Shown: in pieces, positions 1-12,900 of the stretch
Position numbering within the stretch: the stretch's first letter is position 1
Layout: each line of letters begins with the position of its first letter
Program-made: the position numbers and the translations under genes
NCBI GenBank assembly: GCA_028023455.1
Contig: JAQFVV010000018.1
Location: 9,692,771-9,756,770, forward strand
Source: Epiperipatus broadwayi
Taxonomy: Eukaryota > Onychophora > Udeonychophora > Euonychophora > Peripatidae
DNA length: 64,000 nucleotides
Direction: 5' to 3'
The notes under the pieces: generated by a model
The model's input: the letters and a program-made list of their open reading frames with translations, nothing else
What the model was told of the DNA's origin: nothing
The model's database searches: none

Positions 1-854
1 CATATTAATCTATGTTTAAATCATAGATATAATCTTTTTTCGAACACTTGTTTGAAACTTCAACTACTTTTAGTCTATTAACGATGTGATAGCATAGATT
101 TTAATTATTATATTGTTAAAGAAATACGGTAATTATCATATTTTACCACTGGCAAAAAGTCAACTTTTTATACGTCTGTCTAAATTTATTTAAGCCGTTC
201 TAGTATTTGCTATATTCTTCATTAATTGTTTGAAACTTTCTTACTTAAGATCATCTGTTATTTTTTTCGGTATTTTATTTCTCATTCTCTCACAGGTCGC
301 AATCTTAAGCATATGTTCATTCAATTAAGTTCCGCTTTAATCCAGGATTTCGTAATTTGATGATACGATACTCTTTGCAAAACTCATCATAACTGCATCA
401 TATATCGTCCCATTGTTAGTGAATAAAGTGAAAGCTGGTTTTATAACGCCTAAGTAAAACTTGTCTATTAAACTTATATACTTAATTTTATTATCATCCA
501 CCTTGGCAGCTTTTTCGATTTTTAGCTATTGCCAAAATAACAATAACTAGTATAACGAACGCGTGTCTAGGCAGGCAAAAGTATAGATTTGTTAACGAAA
601 CTAATCTAATTACCCAACACTTTAATGAATAAAAAGCCGTAATTAGATATTAATGTAAATTTTGTTTCTTTGAGCTAAAACTCTATAAAAAAAGAAAAAA
701 TTAACAATGTGAACGAGGAAAGAATGTTAAAATAGAATGTGGGGGAGCGATGACTTTAAAGTATCACATGATTAACCTGTTTCCAATGCAAAATTTCCCA
801 GTTTCCAAGGATGCTATTGAATTTATAACTCCGAGCACTGATAATATTGGGCAA
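1..854. other. 5' flanking region of the C4orf33-like gene
   Basis: No coding exon is visible on either strand. CpG dinucleotides are present at ordinary frequency for this base composition, in contrast to the CpG-poor introns, and this state continues to about 2060. That is what one expects around an unmethylated promoter in a genome with germline CpG methylation. No specific factor sites are claimed. Confidence 0.5.
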
Positions 855-863
855 TATAAAAGG
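855..863 (+). promoter_or_regulatory. TATA box of the C4orf33-like gene
   Basis: The sequence TATAAAAGG lies 46 bp upstream of the exon 1 ATG. A start site about 30 bp downstream would fall near 885 and give a 5' UTR of only some 15 nt. The ATG at 901 has A at -3, a favourable initiation context. Assignment rests on sequence and spacing only. Confidence 0.55.
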
Positions 864-900
864 AAATTTCTTTTCCGTCTTTGGTATTTTCGCGATTAAG

Positions 901-962
901 ATGCATTTCGGTATCGCGGTATTAATTTGCACTTTTGCGATATGTTTCGGATCAACATACAG
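901..962 (+). CDS. C4orf33: C4orf33-like exon 1 (signal peptide)
   Basis: This exon runs ATG to the donor CAG|GTAAGA: 20 codons plus two bases. The two leftover bases AG join the first base T of exon 2 to make Ser21. The hydrophobic stretch IAVLICTFAICFG followed by small polar residues STYS looks like a secretory signal with cleavage near residues 17-21. No other ATG lies upstream of the domain in exon 2, so some upstream exon is required. Confidence 0.75.
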
Positions 963-3900
963 GTAAGAATATTAAACTTTCGATTTATTCTCTTGTCTGT
1001 CATGCCTAGCTTCAGAATAAACAAAATAAAATCCTTCAAATTTTCTCCTGCCGTTATCGGATTAGTCTAAAGAATTGAATGTTCCACATTAAACGGTTTG
1101 CTAGAGAGTTTCACTCTGCAGTGGACTAATTTATTCTGTGTCAAAATATTAATTTTTTTTTTGGGCAAAATATCATTTCCATTAATGTTACTTTTATAAT
1201 CTATAATTACAACATAAGAATTTACACATTGTAAAAGTAAAAAAACATTACTCTAGTGAAGAGTATATAATATTTTTAATGAAGAATAAATGCTATTTAT
1301 TTCTAGACTTTTTCGGTGGGGGGGGGGGGAATTGGTGGAAAGGGGAGAAAAGATACTTTCGTCTTATCTAACGTATTTACTGTTTTTACTATACAGATTA
1401 AAATTATAATCCTTTTTTTTTTGCTGTCGGTTATTATAATATTATTAATAAATATTTAAATTTGTATGTCTTCAATTTTAACTAATAATTAATTTATGTT
1501 TTAGTTCAATCCCTGATTTGATAGAAAATTGACTTTTTTTTTTTTTTTTGTTAAAACTGTTTACTGATATAATGAACAGGAACCGTTAATGTTTATGATG
1601 TAATTTAATTAGTAGCTAGAATAAATTGTTTTAATTAAGTTATGTTCAACCGCCAGACACTATTAAAATATTATTGCTTAATTCTCCTAGTTAACCCCCC
1701 CTCCCCCATATTTATAACTACCATGACCAATTTATATATAGTATAACAAATCGTAACGGAATTATCAAAATTCGCATAGAATAACAAACCTTATTTTAAT
1801 ATATAGGTATGCACATATAAGTGTATGCGTATAACTCGCGTGTGTGCAATGATGTTGGACCTTGTGAAAATTTTTGATGCACATCCATGATTGTCACAAA
1901 TTCATCTTTAAAAAGGCAAAAAACTTTAAATCAAATATCTTTCGTTTTTCATTTAAAATAATATTTTAAGCAGGACTAACCAATAAACTGTTCCTGTTTA
2001 TTACCATTAGAGAAAATGAAGAGGCAAGGAATTTCGATATGAACAACTATCTCGTCATACAATTCAGAAAGTATTGAACATCCTTTGATTTCTTGATCAA
2101 CTAGTCAGATATATGTTTGTTTGTTATTAATAATGCACAGAAATATATACTATTATCAACTTTTAAACAGTTAAGGTAGTGAATATAGATGTTAGTATAT
2201 GCAGATTTACTCATGAAGAATATTAATATTTTGTAAGTATTTGACCTTGTTTGCCTGAATGAAGATTAAGAAATTAAAGTACCAATTGTTAGTACTTGAT
2301 CATTTTAATGATAATTTGCTCTTACTTTCCATTTCTTTAACACAATTCTAGAAATATGGTTTACCAAAGAAATAAAAATGGACTAGAGAACTAAAACTTC
2401 AAATGGACATATGCAACTATCCATTCAATTATTATGATGTTTAGAATTAACTGACATTATTATTTTAATGGTGTGTAATTGCAATTTGAAAATGTTTGAT
2501 TTGCATCATGCAGAGATAAATTCTGTCAGTTTTTTTCTGACATTAAAACTATTTACCATCAAATATGAATGCTATGAAAAGAATATTAAGAGATTCTGTA
2601 GAATAAATATAAAAAAAATTGAAGTACTAGTTAGGTAGGTACCATATAACAAGAATGACAAACTAAAAGTTTGTAAGATTGGAGATTAAGCTTGGTTAGT
2701 TTTATAATTGTAAAATAATCAAAGCTACTCACATCCAAAAGATTAGTATTCATTGATAAACATCTACAAACAGCTTACTGGATTTTAGAATGAAAACATA
2801 AGCACACACACATGTAAATATAGTTTTGAGATTTACTATTTACAGTGATTACTTATTATTAACAAAGCAACAATGTTTCAGCTGGATTATACTTGCTATC
2901 ATCTATGCAATAAGAATGATTCATTAGATGTTATGAGACACTAAAAACATCTTTATCAATGGATATAATTCATTCTTATTACGAGACAATGATAGATGAA
3001 ATCCAGATAAAATATTAATGGTGTAATAAAAATAGCAAGCAATGATACATATTAATGAGCTCAAAATGTATATTTATATATTTTGTTCAATAGATATATT
3101 CATTGTTTTATATATGCATATATAAAAACTCTGCATTTAACATAATGAATTGATTCCTATGAACTTTGTACTATTTTTTATATAATTATAAAAGTATAAG
3201 CTTTAATTCAGACTAAAATGTAATCATAAATATATGAAAACTATATAGAGAAGAGCTTTCATAAAGTACATTTTTAAAAAAATAGTATGTGCTTAGTCGA
3301 ACTTTTCTCTATATGGTCTTAGTATATTTATGATTATATTTTTCATATATTTAATAATCTACTACTGAGATTATTCTTGGAGGATGGATTACATATACAT
3401 GTAACCACTTTTTTATCTGGCTAAAAGAGAACTCTGTCTCATTGGCCCAGATTTTAATTATAATTGTCCATATAAACAATTTAATTGAATTGCTTTTATA
3501 GATAATTTTCAAAAAGTAGCATTTTACTGTAGTTCTCCATTCTTCTAGGTCAGTCTTAAGTAGATTATATAATGCAGTGATAAAGTTAAACTATCTACTG
3601 CTGTTTGAATATTGACAATAAGTAATAGTAGCATATCAGTTGGCAATGCAAACAATGTTAAAGCAAAAAAAATAGTTATGAATATTTGAAGATTAGAGCA
3701 GTTTTAGAAAAGGATGGAGGTTTTAGGATTTATGTTGCAGTACCTGCTTTTTTGTCAGATGTCTAATGGTATTGATAAATAATGGCATCTCTCTTTGCCT
3801 CTAGAAGTAAACACTGTAAGCACAATACATTCTACCTATTCCAATTTTTTTCTTAACATATTCAAAGTTCTGAATTATTTCTTATTTCCACTTACCAATT

Positions 3901-6900
3901 AAAGAGTTCTAACATAAACAACTAAATCTAATAAGCATCTTTTTCAAGATTATCCATAAACCATATATATATAAGTTTTCACTATAAACCCCTCTAGATT
4001 TAATTTGACACAATTTCCATCATCATTTACTCAGCTGCAAAGATATTAAAATAAAATATCTTCAGTCAGTTATAAACTTTATGCAAACTATTCTGTTAGG
4101 ATGATTAGACAATTGAATAACTTCGATCAGTGCCAAAATTAGTTATCATTTCCTTAATATAAATCATTTTAATACCTTATTTTGATACTACCTATCAAAT
4201 TTAATAACAATAAATTTGATGTTCAATGTTGACCTGTAATATAATAAAGCCTGTGCTGTGCATGGTATAGACCAGCGTTTCCCAACCTGTGGTACGCGTA
4301 CCACTGGAGGTACGTGAGTTGCTGGTACACGAAAAATAATCAATAATGGCGGACATAAAAAATAAAAAAAATTAAATCATAAAAATATCATAGAAACGTT
4401 TTTTCCTATAATTCATAAAAATTATTTTAATGAATAATATTATACAGTAAAGTTGTTAATATGTACAGTCGATGATCGAAAATCCAGCAATTGATATAGT
4501 TTTTTTTTTTTTTTTGGAGTGCACTTTTAAATTTAGCCGTTAGCCACCAGTAACTTGAGATGTCGCCGCCACTGTTGTGATAGTGCTGCACTCTCATTCA
4601 CTTCACCGCATGGCTTACAAGTGACAGGTTATTGTTTGTGATTGTATCGTCTTTGTTTATTAAAATTCATTGATCCCTATATAACCTGCTTATTCGAACT
4701 TAGACAAGAAGCACAGGTTTTTTTTTAAGACAATCATTTTGATCTCTTCGAAATTGTATGATTTTGATTGGTTTCAGGTGCTTGCATATTTATCTGATAT
4801 TTTTTGCAAATAAATGAACTTAAATTTGACACTTCAGAATAACTCGATAACGATCTTTAATGTTAATGATAAAATTGAAAGTATGATTAAGAAATTAGAT
4901 TTTTGGAAACAGTGTATTGAAAACAATCTCACGGAAAAATTGAAACTCTACATATTTTTTTGTTTGAAAATAAGGTTAGTCTGTCTCAAGATATACAGAA
5001 AATATAATAGCACATTTAACAGGATTAAAATTGTCTTTCATGGAATATTTTCCAAAACCCGAAAACACAAATGATAAGTGGATTTCAAACCCCTTCTATG
5101 AAGAAAATTTAGAAAAAGCTACATCATTATCAATAAAAGAGAAAGAAAATTTAATAGAATTATCGACACAATCTAATTAATTTTGGTTAAACATTAAAGA
5201 ATATGAACAGTTTTCTGAGAAAGCTCTTAAATTATTATTACCATTTACTAGTATGGAATTAGTAAAAAGAGCTTTTTCTTCATATATTTTTTAAAAAAAA
5301 AAAGTATTGAAACAGATTGAATGCAGCTGTAGACTTAAGGGTATATCTTGCATCTTCTGAACCAAATTTCAAAAAATTATGTTCTTCGAAACAAGCACAA
5401 GGATCTCATTAAATTTATTTTATAAAAACATTTGATTATGATAAAAAAATATATTAATTGGGTTTTTATAATTTTGTGTTTTTATTAAAACCATTTATTA
5501 GTAAATGAAATATGACAAAATAGTAGATAAATATGATACTTTGAACAAACACATAGATATATGTTACAGTGAGTTTATAATTTCAGTGAGTTTATAATCC
5601 AGCATGACGTTTAGGCATGTCACAATGTAATTTGTCTCATTATGTGATGTGAATACATGGTCACCCTATAATATGTATAATGCAAATAAAATAACACACT
5701 CGCAATAACAAATTTCACAAAATACAATCATTTTTACGAAGTGGTACAATTTAGCATGATATACTACCAAGTGGTACGTGAGCCAAAAAAGGTTGGGAAA
5801 CGCTGGTATAGACCAATATAGAGTGTTGGTTTCTGTAAATCAAAGTCATGGATTATGACTCCATTAAGCGACTTTTAGTGCTCAAATTTCTTATGAATTC
5901 TAGAACAATAAACTATTCATCATTCAGTTACCTTTAAAGTACCTTAAATGCATAGTATAATAATAAAAAAAAGTCAAAAAATATGTTACAATTTTTATTA
6001 AAAAGTATAAACCAGTAAGAAATAAAATTAAAAAGAGATTTATTTTTTGAAATAATCTCTACTGCCATTAATAAACTTTTCTATTGTTTTACTATCAGTA
6101 ACTAAGAAGCATATTGCTTATTTATAAAAATTTCTCTTTCTCAATTTTTTCATCACCACATACAGTTATAAATAATGTAACATGTCAAACATGTTCCCTT
6201 TAAAAACAATAAACACAAGCCTTTCTTATGATTATCTTTTGATAATTGGTTTAATAACTTCAAGTCATGTAAATTCGATTCAACATAAGATAATTGCGCT
6301 GTAACCGACCGTGCTACAATTATTCATTCAAAGATGGGGAGGGATATCAATAATCGAATTTATTTATGAGATGAATATATTAAATCTTTGTTATGCTTAT
6401 AAAACTTTCTTTTGTTACCCCCTCCCCCATCTTATATTCACGTGAGCACGTCACTCCGCCCCTAATTTTTATGATTATACTCAGTGGCAGATTTAGCATT
6501 AAGGAGTCCAAGTCATTGCAAACTTTTCAGAGTCCTCATTTATTTAAAATTATAACAAAATTAAATATAGATGATCAGTACTTGAATGTTGTGTGATATC
6601 ATGCGCAATTATTTGGTAGTATTGGGTTTAAACGTAAAATAATAATTCCAGGTAATACGCGGGAGTTAATTCTAAATAAAAGAAAACCACTTGCTTTTTC
6701 AAAATAATAAGTGATAGTGACTTTACTTTAAAAATATTGAAATGAAGTCTATATACTGGCCACTAGATATTAAATTATACAATATAAATCTATATTGCCA
6801 TTTGGTTGTCTGCTGTCTTACAGGAACTAAAGTGGGCGCCTTAAACCCCTAATGATAAATCTCCATTGATCATATTAATTAAAAGTATTGATCATTCAAT

Positions 6901-9900
6901 AAAAGGTTAATATTACGTTAATAAAATTATATTCATCTTTTCAACCCCCGGATTATTATTTTCTTTTCAAGAACGTACTCGTTCGTTTATTACGCTCCTG
7001 GGATTGCGACTCTTTTATGAATATATGTCTGCAAGAAACAATACCTTTTTTAAAAATCTGGTATATTTTTATGCAATGTATTGCACGTTAAAATCTCTGT
7101 TCGAAGTAGATCCATAATTTAAGCTACAGCTTACTTCGCCCAAGTGATAATACTCTTATTATCGTCGGCATGACTCAGCAGTAGTTCGCCACTTCTTTTA
7201 CCGTCTTCATATAATTTATCATATAGTCTTTACTATATATATATTGTTTTTCATAGGTATTGTATCCTTAATTGCAAACGTTTTCACATTTTTGTTTCGT
7301 TTCAAATTCAGAATGGGGCTTTGGAAGAAAGAGGGGTTCACTTTTCACCTAAACAACTTTTTTTTTCCACGATCAAATCTTTTCACTTAGATAATTCTTC
7401 CAAATCTAAAAACTTATTTATAGAAATGATTCTTTTTTAATATGTGATCAATCTAAATTTCAAAATTAGGTTGTTTTTTAAAAATAAAAGTTCAATAAAT
7501 AATTAACCCGATTGGCTAAATTTAAAAACTAATTTAGACTAATTTTATAAGACGTATATAAAATTTCTCATTTTATCAAAGTAAATCCAAACTGAAATTA
7601 TACAGAATATGGAAATGTTTTACATTAAAAAAAAATTGATTGCAACTTAGATTAATGACGAATTTTTATAGTACGGATAATCAAAACCATTTTATTCAAA
7701 TCGCTTCGCGTAATTGTAATATCGTAAAACTTAATTATTTTCAAAAGTCTGCTTCGGGAATACAGTATATCTCATTAAATATACACACTGTAGATCAGTT
7801 ACCCTAAATAGGGATCATTATAAAGAGTTTTTCGATGTCATTAAATGAAAGGTTAGTAACTCGGAAATAAGCAAAACATTTAACGTTATATAAGCCTAAA
7901 TATATACCGCAGATATTTATTAATCAGGAAAGTACCGCAATCTATTCTTAGCTAGAGGATAATAATCGCAATTAAACCTAAGACGGCCTGTTGATAGTCA
8001 ATTTAATATTACATACATATAATAAGACTATTAATAATAAACAGTCTATCGTAAACGAATATGGCCAATCTAACTCCACGAAAAGAAAAAAGAGATTTAA
8101 AAAAATGTTTTCGAAATGAGTTTGAGATGGCTATATAAACTCATTTAGGAACTACAAATACTTCCGTGTTTGTCTGAAGGTTTGTGATGATGGCATTTTA
8201 ACTGTATTTATATGTTGGGCTATTTCCATCATCTTATATTAAATATTGAATATCTTTAGAAAAATTTAACTTTATTTAAATTTTCAACTACATTCAACTG
8301 TTAGTAATAACATACAGGTTAGTATATCCTTAACGTTTTGAGTGGAATTATTTTCCTCTCTTCAGGTGTTGCTGGTCTAACTAGTAACATGGGAATTGAA
8401 TCTGGATCTTAGAGCATTACCTTAAAATTCATTATTCAAGAATATAAAGATCTAAGTTTGATTCCCATGCTAGTACCAACACTGGTTAGGCCAGTGACAC
8501 CTGTAGAGGAGAGAAGAAGGATACCACTCAAAATGTATATACTAACTTGTGTGGTATTATTAACAGTTGAATGTATTGAAAATTTAAATAAAGTGAAATT
8601 TTTCTAAAGACATTCAATATTTAATATTAAATGATGATAATAGTCCAATATATAAATACAACAAATATTTCTACATATAAAACGTGCTGGTCCATTGTCT
8701 TTTAATTTTTTCACCAAAAAAATTGTCATTCTGAAATACTTCAATATCAAATCTAATTGCAGTTCTCCAATGTATTTTATTCTCTGTCGCATCTTGCCAA
8801 AGGAAACAATAACGTATTTCGTTTTAAGCCAATAAACATCTCATGATCACCATTTCTTATGCTTGCTTATAACTTATTAAAACTGGCATCCATTGATTAC
8901 TCTGGCTTGCATTAAATGGCTATACGTATAGAGTTTGTCTGTTTTAATTGTATTTTGTTATAATCTCTGACATAATCCTTATAATATAGACAGGATCTAC
9001 TTCTACCATGAAAACCAGGTTTAAATTACCATAAAACACCCTTATATGAAGTCTTGCATTGTTCATTCATTTTACATGTCCAATACAACAAATATGTGAT
9101 TTTACAATAGTGGATTTTAGTCTCGCATTCATCAAATTGAATAATTTATTGATAGATTTTATGATCTTGCCATTATATTTTAAAAATTTTAGGGAGTAAC
9201 CATTAAATGAAACTTCTCTAATGTCTTTATATTAGACTAATAGAGTATCCAAGTCTCACATATAATAAATTTAATAAAATAATAGTTTTATTTGCATATA
9301 ACTTAGATTAATTATTTTTGTGTGATGAAATACTTTACTTTTTATTTTGCAGAGCAGAAGCGCATTGAAGTCTTTGTTGTATCTGAATATTTAAATTCAT
9401 CTCTTTACATATAAAATTACCAAGGTATTTAAACATCTCAATAATTTAAAAGACTTCTTTTTTTTAATATAGCTGCAAGCAATGACAAAGTATATCAATG
9501 CCAATCAAAGACTTCATTGCCTAATTGCTCTAACCAATCTTTAGACAAAGAATTTAACATATGTAATGCAGACTTAATTATTGATGAGGGAGGAGTCTAT
9601 TCTTACAAACGCTAAATCTATAGTTACATTTTATTTGCAACTTCAGAATTTATTCACATTTTTTTTGTGAGTTATTTCTTAATTCACAGAAAAATTGTTT
9701 TTAACATTTAAGATTAATTTGTTGATTAAAAAGGAAAAGGTACAATTTTTTACATGAAGGTGATGTAGGAGAACATCTTTAAATGTTTTAAAAAATAGTG
9801 ACTGGGTTACTACTGGGAAAAAAATTATGGAGTGAAAAGAAGAAAAAAAACAAACAGCAGCAGCAGAAATCAAATTTCCATCTGCTATGTCTAGGAGCAA

Positions 9901-12900
9901 TGCCTATGCATCTGAACAGACATATACTTATATAAATTTTCACATAAAACTAATAAGAATGCAGTAACTTGGGATTATGATTTAATACATAAATAATGTA
10001 AACATAAGAATATTAATATTATAAATACATCACATGATCACTATTACTTATGCCTGCACTTATCTGTTATTAAAACAGGCAAAACTCTCTATACGTATTG
10101 CCACTCAGTGCAAGCCAGAGTAATCAATGGATGCCAGAAGTCTTGTGCATAAAATCCCCATCTAGTGCCTACTCATTCAAAATCCCCAGACTACTTTCTT
10201 GCTTGTGGCCTTCATCAATGAGGAGTCTTGGATCTGAGAGCACTGCACCTAGATCTTAGGATCTAATGTAACCCTCCAGCAGCCATTTCTTATCTCAACT
10301 ATAAAACTATGAGACTTAAATTGAAAACACTTTAATATTTTCAATCCAAGCTCATCAGCTTATATAGTCATATAGGTCTGAACTCAGTTCAATACACATA
10401 TATTTTGATATCTTTGGTTTTTTAATAACCATAACCACCACTATCCTATTAGGCAGGATTGGTTTTAAGACAAAAATATCACATGATCACTATTTCTTAT
10501 GCTTGCACTTATCTTGACTTGGTTGTAAATTTTTTTCATCTTTTTCAAATAACAGGTTTTTTTGCTACTTTAAAAAAAATATATATAATAAAACTTGTAA
10601 ATAATAACCACAATAATAAATAGTAAATTTATTTCATTAAAATCACTGATTATAAGAAAGCAATAAATGGATTGTAAAAATGCTGTCAGACGATTAAACA
10701 AAGTAATTTTATTTCATTTTGTGGTTAAATTTAAAAAAGAATTATGCAAATAATTTAGCATTTATTGGAAATAATGTTTATAAAAAAAAATCAAATTTGA
10801 AATGTTATATAAATATAAAAGAAATATATATATCTTTGGAGTAGAATGAGATTCTGATTATAGTTGGAGTGTAACAAAACTGCTGTGTAGCCATTGCAGG
10901 TTAAACTAGAAATTTTTTCAACTAAATGAGAATTTCTGAACAAGGTTAAATTTTTTCACTAGTTATCACCCAGATAGTCAAATAATTATTGAGCAATAAA
11001 TAAATATCTAGTTATATTTAATTATTGGATAAAAAAGGAAAGGAAACCATAAAATTGTCCTGATGAGTCTTAGTCTTCATGGAGCAAATGCCGAAAAAGT
11101 CTTAGCTTCATAATAGATATTAAGAACTACTTTATTTTTTATTTATATATTTTTTATTTATATATATAATAGATTAATGGGGTAACTTACAATATCCTTT
11201 CATTTCGTTTCTCCCTCTTTTCCGGATTTGTTTGGATTCATGAAAAGTTCTATGTTTGACATTTATTTTAATATATAAATACTGTATATACATTAAATCA
11301 TAAATGCCTATAACTATTTCCCAAATATAAGTCACTTTATAACAGTTAAAAAATTAAATTAGCTAGTAAAATATCAATGATATGTCATCAAGGCAAGCTC
11401 AATAGATCTGTTGAAGGGCCTTTGACAAAAGCTTGGTGATATTCTACTGGTTTATTTAAATTTTGGCTATTATAAAAAATATGTATGTAAACATCTATAT
11501 CAATCACAAAAATATGTGCAATAAATAAATGAATCATAAATTACTATTTAAACCTTTAATATATATGTATGTGTATAAACAGTCTCCAAGTAATCTAAAA
11601 GGTGAACATCTCAACAGCAAAAGAAATCCATTAATCTTACTAATCCATTAAATAACTTTTTGGATTTATTGTGAGCTATCTAGTTTTTTTTTTAAAAAAA
11701 ACTAAGTATGCTTGGAATCTAAAAAAACTTCAATCACTTGGATTTGAAGCACTAGATTATGGATGTGATAGATGAATGTGTTAACCATTATTATATAAAA
11801 AGCCTTTCACACTACAAGTAATTGAATAGTCTTTGTTGGAGATATTTCTATAGTGTATTTATATAAAAATAAGGTGTATATAAAGATATTTAATTTAATA
11901 ATTGTCTTTTTAAAATTTTCTAAATTTATTCTCAGCAAAGGAAATTGAAAAAATTATAAACGGAGAAAGGAATTAAACTAGCTCACAGACTGGAATAATT
12001 ACATTACACTTGACCCTTTAGTTCTTAAACAATATTTGACTTTCTGAGATAATGAATTATTTAAGAAATAATTTAACAAATATTTAAATATATAACTAAT
12101 TTATTACAGTAATACTTTTCAACTGTCTATAAATGATCATCTTATCTCTTTCTAGGATTTAACTGATTTTATGAAAACAAATTCTATGGTGATGATGATA
12201 GAGACAACTATGCCATATAATAAAAAAATATGTTGAGCATATATTTAGAAGGTTTAAATTTGTTTATTACAATGTTATTTTTTATTGATACCTGAAATTT
12301 AAAAAAAAAAATTTATAACTAATTTTTAAAATATCAATAATATATTTTGTAAAGTTTGAAGTCAATACCACTAAACAAACAATATAAAACTACTAGAAAC
12401 TATTATCTCAAAACATTTATTAAACTAATTAATACCTGTGTTACACTCTTTATGAAATGGGTATAAATATGGGTGATACATTACAAATATGAATAATGAA
12501 AAATTACAATATTAGATGAGTTATGGAACTAACATTATTGAGTTAAAACAGGGTTAGGTATTTAGTGGTTAAGTTCTTTGTTAACTTTATTGGAGAGTCT
12601 GATATAGCTTCCATGTCTCTTGAAAAATGAATGTTGTTGCAAGAGTTTTGTCTCTTTGTTTAATTTTCTCTATGCTCTGAATAAATAATGAGTTTTCATC
12701 TGGCTCGGGATGTTGGTATTGTGCCTTGCACCTTACAATCCAAATGGCATAGGTGATGAAAATTGCCAGCCTGATTGTAGGAATATCTCTTCCATGAATG
12801 CATTCTTTTATATTAAGTATTTTGTAGTAGTCTATATATAAACTATTATTTACTTTTTTTAAAATAGATACTTTATTATTATTTTTTTCCATTTTTTTTT

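Noticed and set aside
6393-6596. 67-codon open frame on the plus strand
   Set aside because: It overlaps the left end of the MITE, has low-complexity composition and no recognisable domain or splice context.
8604-8792. 62-codon minus-strand open frame
   Set aside because: It lies across the right arm of the 8.2-kb fold-back, and its sequence follows the repeat and shows no protein-family features.
9679-9900. 73-codon minus-strand frame with a hydrophobic start
   Set aside because: The apparent membrane-like stretch comes from poly-purine/poly-pyrimidine sequence. No homology or exon signals were recognised.
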